Of a stretch of 64,000 nucleotides of DNA, positions 27,829-36,318 are shown piece by piece (within the stretch, counting starts at the first letter, position 1; the number at the start of each line of letters is the position of its first letter). Below the pieces are notes generated by a model. It was not told where the DNA came from. It did not search any database and saw only the letters and a program-made list of their open reading frames with translations. The translations under genes and the position numbers were made by a program. Where the stretch lies: positions 295,058 to 359,057 of the forward strand of contig NZ_JSYZ01000018.1 in assembly GCF_001293465.1 (NCBI RefSeq). Reading direction: 5' to 3'. The stretch comes from Pseudomonas asplenii (GTDB lineage: Bacteria > Pseudomonadota > Gammaproteobacteria > Pseudomonadales > Pseudomonadaceae).

Positions 27829-29160
27829 ATGCCAAACATCGCCGCCCCGCTCGACCTGCTGTTGTTGCCCACCTGGCTGGTACCTGTCGAACCGGCTGGC
27901 GTGGTCCTCAAGGAGCACGGCCTGGGCATCCGTGACGGGCGTATCGCGTTTATCGGCCCGCGGGCCGAGGCCTTGAAGCTGGCGACCGAAGAGGTCCGCG
28001 AACTGCCGGGGACACTGCTCGCTCCAGGCCTGATCAATGCCCACGGGCATGCCGCCATGACCCTGTTCCGCGGCCTCGCCGATGACCTGCCGCTGATGAC
28101 CTGGCTGGAGCAGCATATCTGGCCGGCCGAAGGCAAATGGGTCAGCGAGGACTTCGTCCGCGACGGCACCGACCTGGCTATCGCCGAACAGATCAAGGGC
28201 GGGATCAGCTGTTTTTCGGATATGTACTTCTACCCGAAAGTTGCCAGCGAGTGCGTGCATGACAGCGGCATCCGTGCACAGATCGCCATGCCGATCCTCG
28301 ATTTCCCGATCCCCGGGGCCGCCAGCACCGACGAAGCCCTGCGCCAGGCCATCGAACTGTTCGGCGACCTCAAGCACCACCCCCGAATCAAGATAGCCTT
28401 CGGCCCACATGCACCTTATACCGTGGGTGACGAAAACCTGGAAAAAATCCGCGTGATCGCCGAAGAACTCGACGCGGCAATCCACATGCACGTGCATGAA
28501 ACCGCCTTCGAGGTCCAGCAGGCGCTCGAGCAGCACGGTGAGCGCCCTCTCGCCCGGCTGGCCCGGCTCGGCCTGCTGGGACCGCGCCTGCAAGCCGTGC
28601 ACATGACCCAAATCAGCGATGAAGACCTGGCTTTGCTGGTAGAAAGCAACACCAGCGTGATCCACTGTCCGGAATCGAACCTGAAACTGGCCAGCGGCTT
28701 CTGCCCGGTCGAACGCCTGTGGCAGGCCGGTGTCAACGTGGCCATAGGCACCGATGGCGCGGCGAGCAACAATGATCTCGACCTGCTCGGGGAAACCCGC
28801 ACCGCCGCCCTGCTGGCCAAGGCCGTCGCCGGTTCGGCCAGCGCCCTGGATGCCCATCGCGCCTTGCGCATGGCCACCCTCAACGGCGCACGGGCCCTGG
28901 GCCTGGACAACGAAATCGGCAGCCTGGAGGTCGGCAAGGCCGCGGACCTCGTCGCCTTCGACCTCGGCGGCCTGGCCCAGCAACCGATTTACGAGCCGGT
29001 GTCCACGCTGATCTACGCCGGCGGACGCGACTGCGTGCAACACCTGTGGGTCGGCGGCAGGCAACTGCTCGACGACCGGCGCCTGACCCGCCTGGATGAA
29101 CAGCGACTGATCGCCGCGGCCCGGGACTGGGGCCAGCGCATCGGCGGACACGCCTGCTGA
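27829..29160 (+). CDS. mtaD: TRZ/ATZ-family amidohydrolase: 5'-methylthioadenosine / S-adenosylhomocysteine deaminase
   Basis: A 443-residue metal-dependent deaminase. The metal site is seen as NAHGHAAMTLFRG (His-x-His), the HMHVHETAFEV region, the His of AVHMTQ, and GTDGAASNNDLD (Asp). In P. aeruginosa the orthologous neighbour of mtnA (PA3170) converts MTA to methylthioinosine, so pseudomonads salvage methionine by a deaminase route. The ATG at 27829 is preceded by GGAAG; an earlier in-frame ATG at 27802 has no ribosome site. Confidence 0.9.
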   Translation: MPNIAAPLDLLLLPTWLVPVEPAGVVLKEHGLGIRDGRIAFIGPRAEALKLATEEVRELPGTLLAPGLINAHGHAAMTLFRGLADDLPLMTWLEQHIWPAEGKWVSEDFVRDGTDLAIAEQIKGGISCFSDMYFYPKVASECVHDSGIRAQIAMPILDFPIPGAASTDEALRQAIELFGDLKHHPRIKIAFGPHAPYTVGDENLEKIRVIAEELDAAIHMHVHETAFEVQQALEQHGERPLARLARLGLLGPRLQAVHMTQISDEDLALLVESNTSVIHCPESNLKLASGFCPVERLWQAGVNVAIGTDGAASNNDLDLLGETRTAALLAKAVAGSASALDAHRALRMATLNGARALGLDNEIGSLEVGKAADLVAFDLGGLAQQPIYEPVSTLIYAGGRDCVQHLWVGGRQLLDDRRLTRLDEQRLIAAARDWGQRIGGHAC

Positions 29161-29224
29161 ATTATCGTCCCGGGCGCCAACAGCCCGGGATCACCCTGAT
29201 TTTCAAGCTTTGGAGAATAGCCCC

Positions 29225-29923
29225 ATGAGCAACGTCGACCACGCAGAAATCGCCAAGTTCGAAGCCCTGGCCCACCGCTGGTGGGACCGCGAGAGCGAGT
29301 TCAAGCCGCTGCACGACATCAACCCGCTGCGGGTCAACTGGATCGACGAGCGGGTCAGGCTGGCCGGCAAGAAGGTCCTCGACGTCGGCTGCGGCGGCGG
29401 TATCCTCAGCGAAGCCATGGCCCAGCGCGGTGCCACCGTCATGGGCATCGACATGGGCGAAGCGCCACTGGCCGTGGCCCAGTTGCACCAGCTGGAATCG
29501 GGCGTCGATGTCGAATACCGGCAGATCACCGCCGAAGCCCTGGCCGAGGAAATGCCCGAGCAGTTCGACGTGGTCACCTGCCTGGAGATGCTCGAGCACG
29601 TGCCCGACCCGTCGTCGGTGATCCGCGCCTGCTTCCGCATGGTCAAACCCGGCGGCCAGGTGTTCTTCTCCACCATCAACCGCAACCCCAAGGCCTACCT
29701 GTTCGCCATCGTCGGTGCGGAATACATCATGGGCCTGCTGCCGCGCGGCACCCACGACTTCAAGAAGTTCATCCGCCCATCCGAGCTGGGGGCCTGGAGC
29801 CGCCAGGCGGGCCTGGCGGTCAAGGACATCATCGGCCTGACCTACAACCCACTGACCAAGCACTACAAGCTGGCCGCGGACGTGGGCGTGAACTACATGA
29901 TCCAGACCCTGCGCGAGGAGTGA
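29225..29923 (+). CDS. ubiG: Ubiquinone biosynthesis O-methyltransferase
   Basis: A 232-residue SAM-dependent methyltransferase that performs both O-methylations of ubiquinone synthesis. FEALAHRWWDRESEFKPLH and the SAM motif VLDVGCGGGILSEAMA are hallmark UbiG features. The start is ATG at 29225 after GGAG. It is followed three bases later by mupP, so the two are in one operon. Confidence 0.96.
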   Translation: MSNVDHAEIAKFEALAHRWWDRESEFKPLHDINPLRVNWIDERVRLAGKKVLDVGCGGGILSEAMAQRGATVMGIDMGEAPLAVAQLHQLESGVDVEYRQITAEALAEEMPEQFDVVTCLEMLEHVPDPSSVIRACFRMVKPGGQVFFSTINRNPKAYLFAIVGAEYIMGLLPRGTHDFKKFIRPSELGAWSRQAGLAVKDIIGLTYNPLTKHYKLAADVGVNYMIQTLREE

Positions 29924-29926
29924 CCG

Positions 29927-30598
29927 ATGCGCTTGAGAGCGGTTCTCTTCGACATGGATGGCACCCTGCTCGATACCGCGCCGGACTTCATCGCCATCTG
30001 CCAGGCCATGCTGGCTGATCGCGGGCTGCCGCCGATTGCCGACAAGCTGATCCGCGACGAGATCTCCGGCGGCGCCCGGGCGATGGTGGCGGTGACCTTC
30101 ATGATGGACCCCGAGTCACCGGGCTTCGAGGAACTGCGCCAGGAATTCCTCGAGCGCTACCTCAAGGCCTGCGCGGTGCACAGCCGGCTGTTCGACGGCA
30201 TGGGCGAACTGCTGGAGGATATCGAGAAGGCCAGGCTGGTCTGGGGTGTGGTCACCAACAAGCCGGTGCGCTTCGCCGAGCCGATCATGCAGCAGCTCGG
30301 CCTGGCCGAGCGCTCGGCGCTGCTGATCTGCCCGGATCACGTCACCCGGAGCAAGCCGGACCCCGAGCCGCTGATCCTCGCCTGCAAGATGCTCGACCTC
30401 GACCCGGCCAGCGTCCTGTTCGTCGGCGACGACCTGCGCGATATCGAATCGGGTCGGGATGCCGGGACCCGCACCGCCGCGGTGCGCTACGGTTACATCC
30501 ATCCGGACGACAACCCCGATCACTGGGGCGCCGATGTGGTCGTCGACCATCCGCTGGAACTGCGCCGCGTGCTGGACAACGCCCTGTGCAGTTGCTGA
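29927..30598 (+). CDS. mupP: N-acetylmuramic acid 6-phosphate phosphatase MupP (HAD family)
   Basis: A 223-residue HAD hydrolase with the nucleophile motif FDMDGTLLDTAPDF, a helical cap, VTNKPVRF and the C-terminal VGDDLRDIESGRDAGT. It is phosphoglycolate phosphatase-like, but the ubiG-linked Pseudomonas member is MupP, which dephosphorylates MurNAc-6-P in the peptidoglycan recycling route that gives intrinsic fosfomycin resistance. Identification relies on this gene order. Confidence 0.88.
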   Translation: MRLRAVLFDMDGTLLDTAPDFIAICQAMLADRGLPPIADKLIRDEISGGARAMVAVTFMMDPESPGFEELRQEFLERYLKACAVHSRLFDGMGELLEDIEKARLVWGVVTNKPVRFAEPIMQQLGLAERSALLICPDHVTRSKPDPEPLILACKMLDLDPASVLFVGDDLRDIESGRDAGTRTAAVRYGYIHPDDNPDHWGADVVVDHPLELRRVLDNALCSC

Positions 30599-30602
30599 CC
30601 CC

Positions 30603-30686
30603 GCAGGAGCCGGCTTGCTGACGATCCAGACGCCGCGGCCGAACAGCCACACCGCGTCAAGCGATCGCCAGCAAGCCGGCGCCTAC
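30603..30686. repeat. Inverted REP-like pair after mupP
   Basis: GCAGGAGCCGGCTTGCTG at 30603 is mirrored by CAGCAAGCCGGCGCCTAC ending at 30686. Both arms belong to the CGGCTTGCTGGCGA-type REP class. It lies in the 124-base gap between mupP and the SDR gene on the same strand and may reduce read-through. Confidence 0.75.
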
Positions 30687-30722
30687 CGGTAGCGCCCCTC
30701 CCCAATTTGTTGAGGTTTAGCC

Positions 30723-31463
30723 ATGTTTGATTATTCCGCCCGCCCCGAACTGCTCAAGGACCGGGTGATCCTGGTCACCGGCGCCGGTCGCGGCATCGGT
30801 GCGGCCGCTGCCAAGAGCTACGCCGCCCACGGCGCCACGGTACTGCTGCTGGGCAAGACCGAAGCCAACCTGACTCAGGTCTACGACGAAATCGAGGCCG
30901 CCGGCCACCCGCAACCGGTGGTGATTCCCTTCAACCTGGAAACCGCCCTGCCGCACCAGTACGACGAACTGGCGGCGATGATCGAGAACGAGTTCGGCCA
31001 TCTCGACGGCCTGCTGCACAACGCTTCGATCATCGGCCCGCGCACCCCGCTGGAACAGCTCTCGGGCGACAACTTCATGCGCGTCATGCAGGTCAACGTC
31101 AATGCGATGTTCATGCTCACCAGCACCCTGCTGCCACTGCTCAAGCTGTCCCGGGATGCCTCGGTGATCTTCACGTCCAGCAGTGTCGGTCGCAAGGGCC
31201 GCGCCTACTGGGGCGCCTATGGCGTCTCCAAGTTCGCCACCGAGGGCCTGATGCAGACCCTCGCCGACGAGCTGGACAACGTCGCGCCAGTGCGCGCCAA
31301 CAGCATCAACCCGGGCGCCACCCGTACCAGCATGCGCGCCCAGGCCTACCCCGGCGAAAACCCGCTGAACAATCCGACCCCGGAAGAGATCATGCCGGTC
31401 TATCTCTACCTGATGGGCCCGGACAGTACCGGCATCAACGGCCAGGCCTTCAACGCCCAGTAG
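30723..31463 (+). CDS. yciK: YciK-like SDR-family oxidoreductase
   Basis: A 246-residue short-chain dehydrogenase. The cofactor motif is TGAGRGIGAAAAKSYAAHG, NAS replaces the usual NAG, and catalytic YGVSK is at about residue 163. FDYSARPELLKDRVILVTGA is the typical opening of YciK proteins. The natural substrate of YciK is unknown. In Pseudomonas it is conserved beside ubiG-mupP. Confidence 0.88.
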   Translation: MFDYSARPELLKDRVILVTGAGRGIGAAAAKSYAAHGATVLLLGKTEANLTQVYDEIEAAGHPQPVVIPFNLETALPHQYDELAAMIENEFGHLDGLLHNASIIGPRTPLEQLSGDNFMRVMQVNVNAMFMLTSTLLPLLKLSRDASVIFTSSSVGRKGRAYWGAYGVSKFATEGLMQTLADELDNVAPVRANSINPGATRTSMRAQAYPGENPLNNPTPEEIMPVYLYLMGPDSTGINGQAFNAQ

Positions 31464-31480
31464 GCTCCCGCCCTGCGCAC

Positions 31481-31502
31481 CGTGCCGGAATACCGGCACG
31501 GC
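31481..31502 (+). terminator. Hairpin after the YciK-like gene
   Basis: CCGTGCCGG and CCGGCACGG form a perfect 9-base stem with an AATA loop, starting 17 bases after the stop codon. No T-run follows, so it may be a Rho-assisted or imperfect terminator. Confidence 0.55.
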
Positions 31503-31621
31503 ACGCAATAAATCTCAAAAAGCCACTACGGCAAGTCAAGGAATTGCCGCCCCGCCTTGTCTTATTCCGCCTCAAAAAAACAAGTCACTGAATTTAAACG
31601 ACTTATATTCAAGTGAACGGA

Positions 31622-31638
31622 TTGGCACGACTTTCGCT
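31622..31638 (+). promoter_or_regulatory. Candidate sigma-54 promoter for the diguanylate cyclase gene
   Basis: TTGGCACGACTTTCGCT fits the -24/-12 consensus with one mismatch, with GG at 31624-31625 and GC at 31636-31637, exactly 10 bases apart. Expected transcription start is near 31649, giving a leader of about 180 bases. The surrounding intergenic region (31464-31826) is otherwise gene-free and rich in A and T at 31540-31620, which would suit IHF or activator binding. Confidence 0.55.
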
Positions 31639-31826
31639 CTAACTTCCTTCAGACACGCCAGGTGAACGCCATGGGGCATTCCATCGGCCAGGCCCGCAAA
31701 GCCCGGCCCGAGCGACTAGACTGATGCCAAAGGTCCTACGGGACTGATGGACCAGTACGCTGCGCAGCCCCAAGCCGCATTCGCCAGCCTGTAAGACTGC
31801 ATGCTGAGCCCAGGGGGCCCGCTACC

Positions 31827-32753
31827 ATGAAGACACCGATCCAGACCAACGCCATTGATTTCGATAGCGCCAAGCTGCAGCGCCTGGGTTTCGGCCAAGC
31901 CCCCTCCCTGTTCCACCGTCCGACCACACTGACGCAATTGCGCCAGCAACTGATGCTGCAATTGCAGACCAGCCTGGAGCCGGAGCGCATCCTCGGCCTG
32001 TTTTTCCGCGAGATCCAGCGCCTGGTGCCGCTGCAGTCGCTGGTCTACACGCACCAGCCGAGCGATTTGCGCCTGGAGTTCGGCCAGCGCGGCCACCACT
32101 CGGTGAGCTACAGCCTCAGCCATGAAGGCGAACACATGGGCGAACTGCTGTTTCGGCGCAGCCAGCGCTTCACCGAACAGGAGCTGGGCAACCTCGAATC
32201 GCTGCTGTCCTGCCTGCTCTACCCGATGCGCAACGCCCTGCTCTATCGCGCCGCGACCCAGAGCGCCCTGCGCGACCCCCTGACCGAAACCGGCAACCGC
32301 ATCGCCATGGACCAGACCCTGCAGCGGGAAATCGACCTGGCGCGCCGCCATAGCCAGCCGCTGTCGCTGCTGATGCTGGATATAGATCACTTCAAGCGCA
32401 TCAACGACAGCCACGGTCACGCGGCCGGCGACCAGGTACTCAAGGCCGTCGCCACCTCGATCAAGGAGCAATTGCGCAACATCGACATGATCTTCCGCTA
32501 CGGTGGAGAAGAATTTCTCGTCGTCCTCTCCAACACCGGCCGGGAGGCAGCGGCGCTGGTGGGCGAGCGCCTGCGCCAGACCGCACAGTCCCGGGATTAC
32601 GCCGCCAACGAGCAGACCATCGCACTGACGGTGAGCCTGGGTTGTGCCACCCTGCTGCCCGGGGAGTCGCTGCAGAGCCTGCTGCGCCGCGCCGACAGCG
32701 CCCTGTATGTCGCCAAGCGCGAAGGTCGCAACCGACTGGCAATGGCGGGCTAG
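31827..32753 (+). CDS. Diguanylate cyclase with N-terminal GAF-like domain
   Basis: A 308-residue cytoplasmic protein. Residues about 20-140 look like a small sensor domain; residues about 145-305 form a GGDEF domain with the active-site GGEEF (RYGGEEFLVVL, about residue 226). An RNID motif lies five residues before it, a proper RxxD inhibitory site, so c-di-GMP feedback is expected. No membrane segment is seen. Position and length (308) match PA3177 of P. aeruginosa, a GGDEF protein linked to biofilm response to hypochlorite; orthology is not tested. The start follows a GGGGG-rich ribosome site. It converges with undA. Confidence 0.9.
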   Translation: MKTPIQTNAIDFDSAKLQRLGFGQAPSLFHRPTTLTQLRQQLMLQLQTSLEPERILGLFFREIQRLVPLQSLVYTHQPSDLRLEFGQRGHHSVSYSLSHEGEHMGELLFRRSQRFTEQELGNLESLLSCLLYPMRNALLYRAATQSALRDPLTETGNRIAMDQTLQREIDLARRHSQPLSLLMLDIDHFKRINDSHGHAAGDQVLKAVATSIKEQLRNIDMIFRYGGEEFLVVLSNTGREAAALVGERLRQTAQSRDYAANEQTIALTVSLGCATLLPGESLQSLLRRADSALYVAKREGRNRLAMAG

Positions 32754-32810
32754 CCCTCTGGCGTCGCTTGCGGGGCCAGCCCGCGGAACGGCCCGCCGTC
32801 CTTCATCGGC

Positions 32811-33599
32811 TCAACTGCCGACGAGTTCTGCCACGCGCTCACGGGCGACCGGAGTCTTTTCCAGCTGCATGCAGCGCTCCAGGAACAGGTACATGTAGTC
32901 GTAGCTCTTGCAGATGGCCTGACGCAGCTCGGTCTGCAACGCCTGGCTCGGATGGGTCCCCGCCAGGGTGCAGACGATCTCCAGCGCTTCCCAGGGGTGG
33001 GCATCGTCATACTGGGCGTGCATCTTCAACCACTTCATCGCGCGCTTGCGCTCTTCCTCGGGGAACGCCGCCGCATAGACGCCGGTCGAGCAGACCAGCG
33101 CCGACCACTCGCCGGTGGCCCCCTCGATGGCATAGTTGGTGGCGGCAATGGCCACCACCAGCGAATCCGCCGAACTGGTATGCCAGCACCAGTGGCTCAG
33201 AGCATGCAGCTCCGGGGGCACCTGCTGCGCCTGCAGGTCTTCCAGCGTCACGCCATGGGCCCGGCTCCAGTGCACCCAGTAGTCGGCGTGGTTCAGCTCC
33301 ACGCGGATGTTACGCATCAACCAGCGGCGCGCCATGTCTTCGCCAGGATGACGGGCAAAGCGGGTCTTGGTGAGGTTCTGGGCCATGTACAACGCAAACT
33401 GCTCGACCACCGGCCAGCCACCGATCAGGTACTGGCGCATGGTTTTCGCGCTCAGCTTGTTGTCGCGCATCCGCTGGTAAAGTTCGTGTTCGACAACACG
33501 GCGCTTGCTCTCGCTACAGTCCCGAATGAGCTGTTGTGCCCAGGCCGGATAGCTGGTGGCTTCCATAAGCGGGCCGGTTCTGCTGAATGCGTCGATCAC
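32811..33599 (-). CDS. undA: UndA: diiron (heme-oxygenase-fold) decarboxylase making 1-undecene from dodecanoic acid
   Basis: A 262-residue TenA-like helical protein. It closely resembles UndA of P. protegens as I recall it, including the start MIDAFSRTGPLMEA and LMRNIRVELNHADYW. Candidate iron ligands by my count are Glu66, Glu101, His104, Glu159, His194, Asp198 and His201, all in the expected helices. UndA uses oxygen to turn medium-chain fatty acids into terminal alkenes, chiefly the volatile 1-undecene. Such proteins are often annotated only as 'TenA family regulator'. The start is GTG with AGGAG seven bases upstream. It lies 50 bases after the GGDEF/EAL gene on the same strand, probably one operon. 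Confidence 0.85.
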   Translation of the reverse strand: MIDAFSRTGPLMEATSYPAWAQQLIRDCSESKRRVVEHELYQRMRDNKLSAKTMRQYLIGGWPVVEQFALYMAQNLTKTRFARHPGEDMARRWLMRNIRVELNHADYWVHWSRAHGVTLEDLQAQQVPPELHALSHWCWHTSSADSLVVAIAATNYAIEGATGEWSALVCSTGVYAAAFPEEERKRAMKWLKMHAQYDDAHPWEALEIVCTLAGTHPSQALQTELRQAICKSYDYMYLFLERCMQLEKTPVARERVAELVGS

Positions 33600-33649
33600 T
33601 GTTGAGCTCCTTTCCTTTTGAGTGGTGATTAGGCCGATCTGGAAGGGTT

Positions 33650-36109
33650 TCAGCGGAAAGTGCCGGGCGCCTTGAACAACAGCGGACGAGTCCGGGCAGG
33701 GCGACGCAACAGACTGTCGCAGGTGAACAACTGCGGGCGTTCGATCACGTAGCCCTGGGCATAATCGACGCCGATCTCCAGCAAGGCCTGCTCGATCTGC
33801 GGCGTTTCGACAAACTCTGCAATCGTTCGCTTACCCATCACATGCCCGATGTGGTTGATCACCTCGACCATGGCCCGGTTAATCGGGTCGTCCAGCATAT
33901 CCTTTACAAAACTTCCATCGATCTTCAGGAAGTCTACAGGCAAATGTTTGAGATAGGCGAACGAAGACATACCGGCGCAGAAGTCATCCAGCGAGAAGTG
34001 ACAACCCAAGCCCTTGAGCTCATTGATAAAACGAATCGCACTGCCGAGGTTGGAGATGGCGCTGGTCTCGGTGATCTCGAAACAAATCATCTGTGGCGAA
34101 ATACCATGCAACGCAAATTGTTCGTGGAGGAACTCCAGGAACCCCTCGTCGCCGATGGTCGTGCCTGACAGATTGATCGCACACATGGCCATCGGCTCCG
34201 CACGCCCCTGGGCGCTGCACTCGGCAACCACCTTGAACACGTTCTGCACGACCCAGCGATCCAACTGGCTCATCAGGCCGTAACGCTCAGCGGCCGGAAC
34301 AAAACTGTCGGGCAGGATCATGCGCCCGGCTTCATCGTGCAGGCGTAGCAGGATCTCTACATGACCACCTGCGGGATCGGTCTGACCCAGCGGGGAAATT
34401 TCCTGCGAATACAGACAAAAACGGTTCTCCTCAAGCGCCATGTGCAGGCGCTGGACCCAGGCCATTTCCCCGAATCGCAGGGACAGCTCGGAATCGTCGG
34501 CGTGATACACCTGAATCCGGTTACGACCCTTTTCCTTGGCCATGTAGCAGGCCATGTCCGCCGCCCGCAGCGAGGCTTCGAGGGTGGCGGGCATCTGGTG
34601 CAGGTGCACCAGGCCAATACTGACGGTGGTCACGAAAGGTCGGCCCTTCCAGACGAAGTGCAGGTTCTGTACGGTCTGACGCAGGTTTTCCGCAATTTTT
34701 TCAGCCGCGTCTGGCGGACAATTCTCAAGCAAGATTCCGAATTCATCCCCACCCAGTCGCGCCAGGGTATCGCCCTCGCGCAGGCCGGACTGCAGCAGCG
34801 CGCAGATATGCCGCAACAGCTCGTCGCCGGCCGCATGCCCGCAGGTGTCGTTGACCAGCTTGAACTGGTCCAGGTCGAGGAACATCAGCACATGCCGGGC
34901 CGGCTGGCGCGTCAGGTTGTGCAGGGCCTGCTCCAGCCGGTATTCGAACTCGCGACGGTTGGCCAAGCCGGTCAAGGCGTCATGGGTGGCCTGCCAGGAC
35001 AGGTTGGCGATGTACTGCCGCTCCTGGGTCATGTCATGCAGCACCAGCACCGCGCCACTGACCTTGCCGGCATTGCGGATCGGCGCCCCGACCAAGGTCA
35101 CCGACACCGTGCTGCCATCGAGGCGCTGGATCAGCTTGGAATGCTCGCTGCCACCGCCCAGCCGCCCGCCGAGAATATGCTCGATCAGCATGAAGCCTTC
35201 GTCCTGGGCATTCTCGTCGAGCAGGTTGAACAGCGCTCCCAGCGGCAAGCCATAGGCCTGCCCGGCCTTCCAGTGGGTCAGTTGCTCCGCAGCCGGGTTC
35301 ATGTAGACGATGGCCCCCTCCACATCGGTGGTGATGACGCCGTCACCGATCGATTCCAGGGTGATCTGCGCCCGCTCCTTTTCCACCTGCAGTGCATCGG
35401 CAAAGGCATGGCGCTGAGCCAGCAGTTTGTGGGTACGCAGCAAGGCCAGGATGATCAGTACCAGGGCCGTCGTGACGTTGGTGACCAGCAGCAGGCGCAG
35501 AATCACCCGCGAGCCCTCACCCAGGGCATCGCTGAACGCCTTCGCCGCCGGGGTCACGCCGTCGTTGATGGCGAAGATATGGTTTTTCCAGCGCTTGATG
35601 TCGGCCGTCGTGGCCCGGTTGGCGGAAATGGCCTGATGCATCTGCCGGGCGACTTCATCCAGTTGCACCAGGTAGCTGTCGCCCACCGTCCACTTCTCGA
35701 TCGCCCGCTCGAGGTAGCTGAAGTGGCGAAAATTCAGATACAGCCAGATGATGCTGGAGACATCATCGGGGTGGTTGCCGCCCTGCAGGATGCCCCGGCG
35801 TGCCGCCTCCAGGTCCGGGATCGGCGCATCCAGGGCGATACGCAACTCATGCCCGCCCTGGGGGACGGCAATAGCCTGCTGGTACTTGAGGAAAATCGCC
35901 TCGTCGCGGCTGTCGGCATACAAATTGAGGTAGTAGATGGCGTCCTTCTGGCCCTTGGACCAGAGACTCTCGCCCGCCACATAGCCACGCACCGCCGAAA
36001 GCACATAAAGACTGAGGCAGCCCAGCAGTGCCTGCAACAGGACGACGGCGATAAAAGGCCAGACGATGCCCAACAGCCGGGGCGTTCCGAGAGTCTGCTT
36101 GCGCTTCAT
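33650..36109 (-). CDS. Membrane-anchored PAS-GGDEF-EAL c-di-GMP protein
   Basis: An 819-residue sensor. Membrane helix about 15-37, periplasmic helical sensor about 38-195, second helix about 200-228, PAS about 245-370, GGDEF about 375-545, EAL about 555-805. The cyclase site is intact (RLGGDEFG, with REGD five residues before as the inhibitory site). The phosphodiesterase side also looks intact: VEILLRL for the EAL motif, NLSG, FEITET, LDDFCAG and KIDGSFV. Either activity could dominate. The ATG at 36109 has AAGGG upstream. Domain order is that of RbdA-type dispersal proteins, but identity is not claimed. It likely leads an operon with undA. Confidence 0.9.
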   Translation of the reverse strand: MKRKQTLGTPRLLGIVWPFIAVVLLQALLGCLSLYVLSAVRGYVAGESLWSKGQKDAIYYLNLYADSRDEAIFLKYQQAIAVPQGGHELRIALDAPIPDLEAARRGILQGGNHPDDVSSIIWLYLNFRHFSYLERAIEKWTVGDSYLVQLDEVARQMHQAISANRATTADIKRWKNHIFAINDGVTPAAKAFSDALGEGSRVILRLLLVTNVTTALVLIILALLRTHKLLAQRHAFADALQVEKERAQITLESIGDGVITTDVEGAIVYMNPAAEQLTHWKAGQAYGLPLGALFNLLDENAQDEGFMLIEHILGGRLGGGSEHSKLIQRLDGSTVSVTLVGAPIRNAGKVSGAVLVLHDMTQERQYIANLSWQATHDALTGLANRREFEYRLEQALHNLTRQPARHVLMFLDLDQFKLVNDTCGHAAGDELLRHICALLQSGLREGDTLARLGGDEFGILLENCPPDAAEKIAENLRQTVQNLHFVWKGRPFVTTVSIGLVHLHQMPATLEASLRAADMACYMAKEKGRNRIQVYHADDSELSLRFGEMAWVQRLHMALEENRFCLYSQEISPLGQTDPAGGHVEILLRLHDEAGRMILPDSFVPAAERYGLMSQLDRWVVQNVFKVVAECSAQGRAEPMAMCAINLSGTTIGDEGFLEFLHEQFALHGISPQMICFEITETSAISNLGSAIRFINELKGLGCHFSLDDFCAGMSSFAYLKHLPVDFLKIDGSFVKDMLDDPINRAMVEVINHIGHVMGKRTIAEFVETPQIEQALLEIGVDYAQGYVIERPQLFTCDSLLRRPARTRPLLFKAPGTFR

Positions 36110-36318
36110 GGGTACCCTTGCACCAGTGCCGCCGTATGAACAGCCGAGAGTTTTCGCCCTTGAAAGCACAGCCTAGGCTAATTTCGACAACCTCGGATGG
36201 ATTGTTGATCAGCTGGCTACCCGTGCTTTTGGCCGGTTGCGCGACCCTACCGGGAAAACTCGTTTATTGTCATTAATTCAACCACCGGGCATGGAAAATC
36301 GAGTCAAACCCGAGGGCG

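Noticed and set aside
33650..36109. Naming the GGDEF/EAL protein RbdA
   Set aside because: Domain order and length are similar, but many Pseudomonas proteins share this plan and no distinctive residues could be compared.
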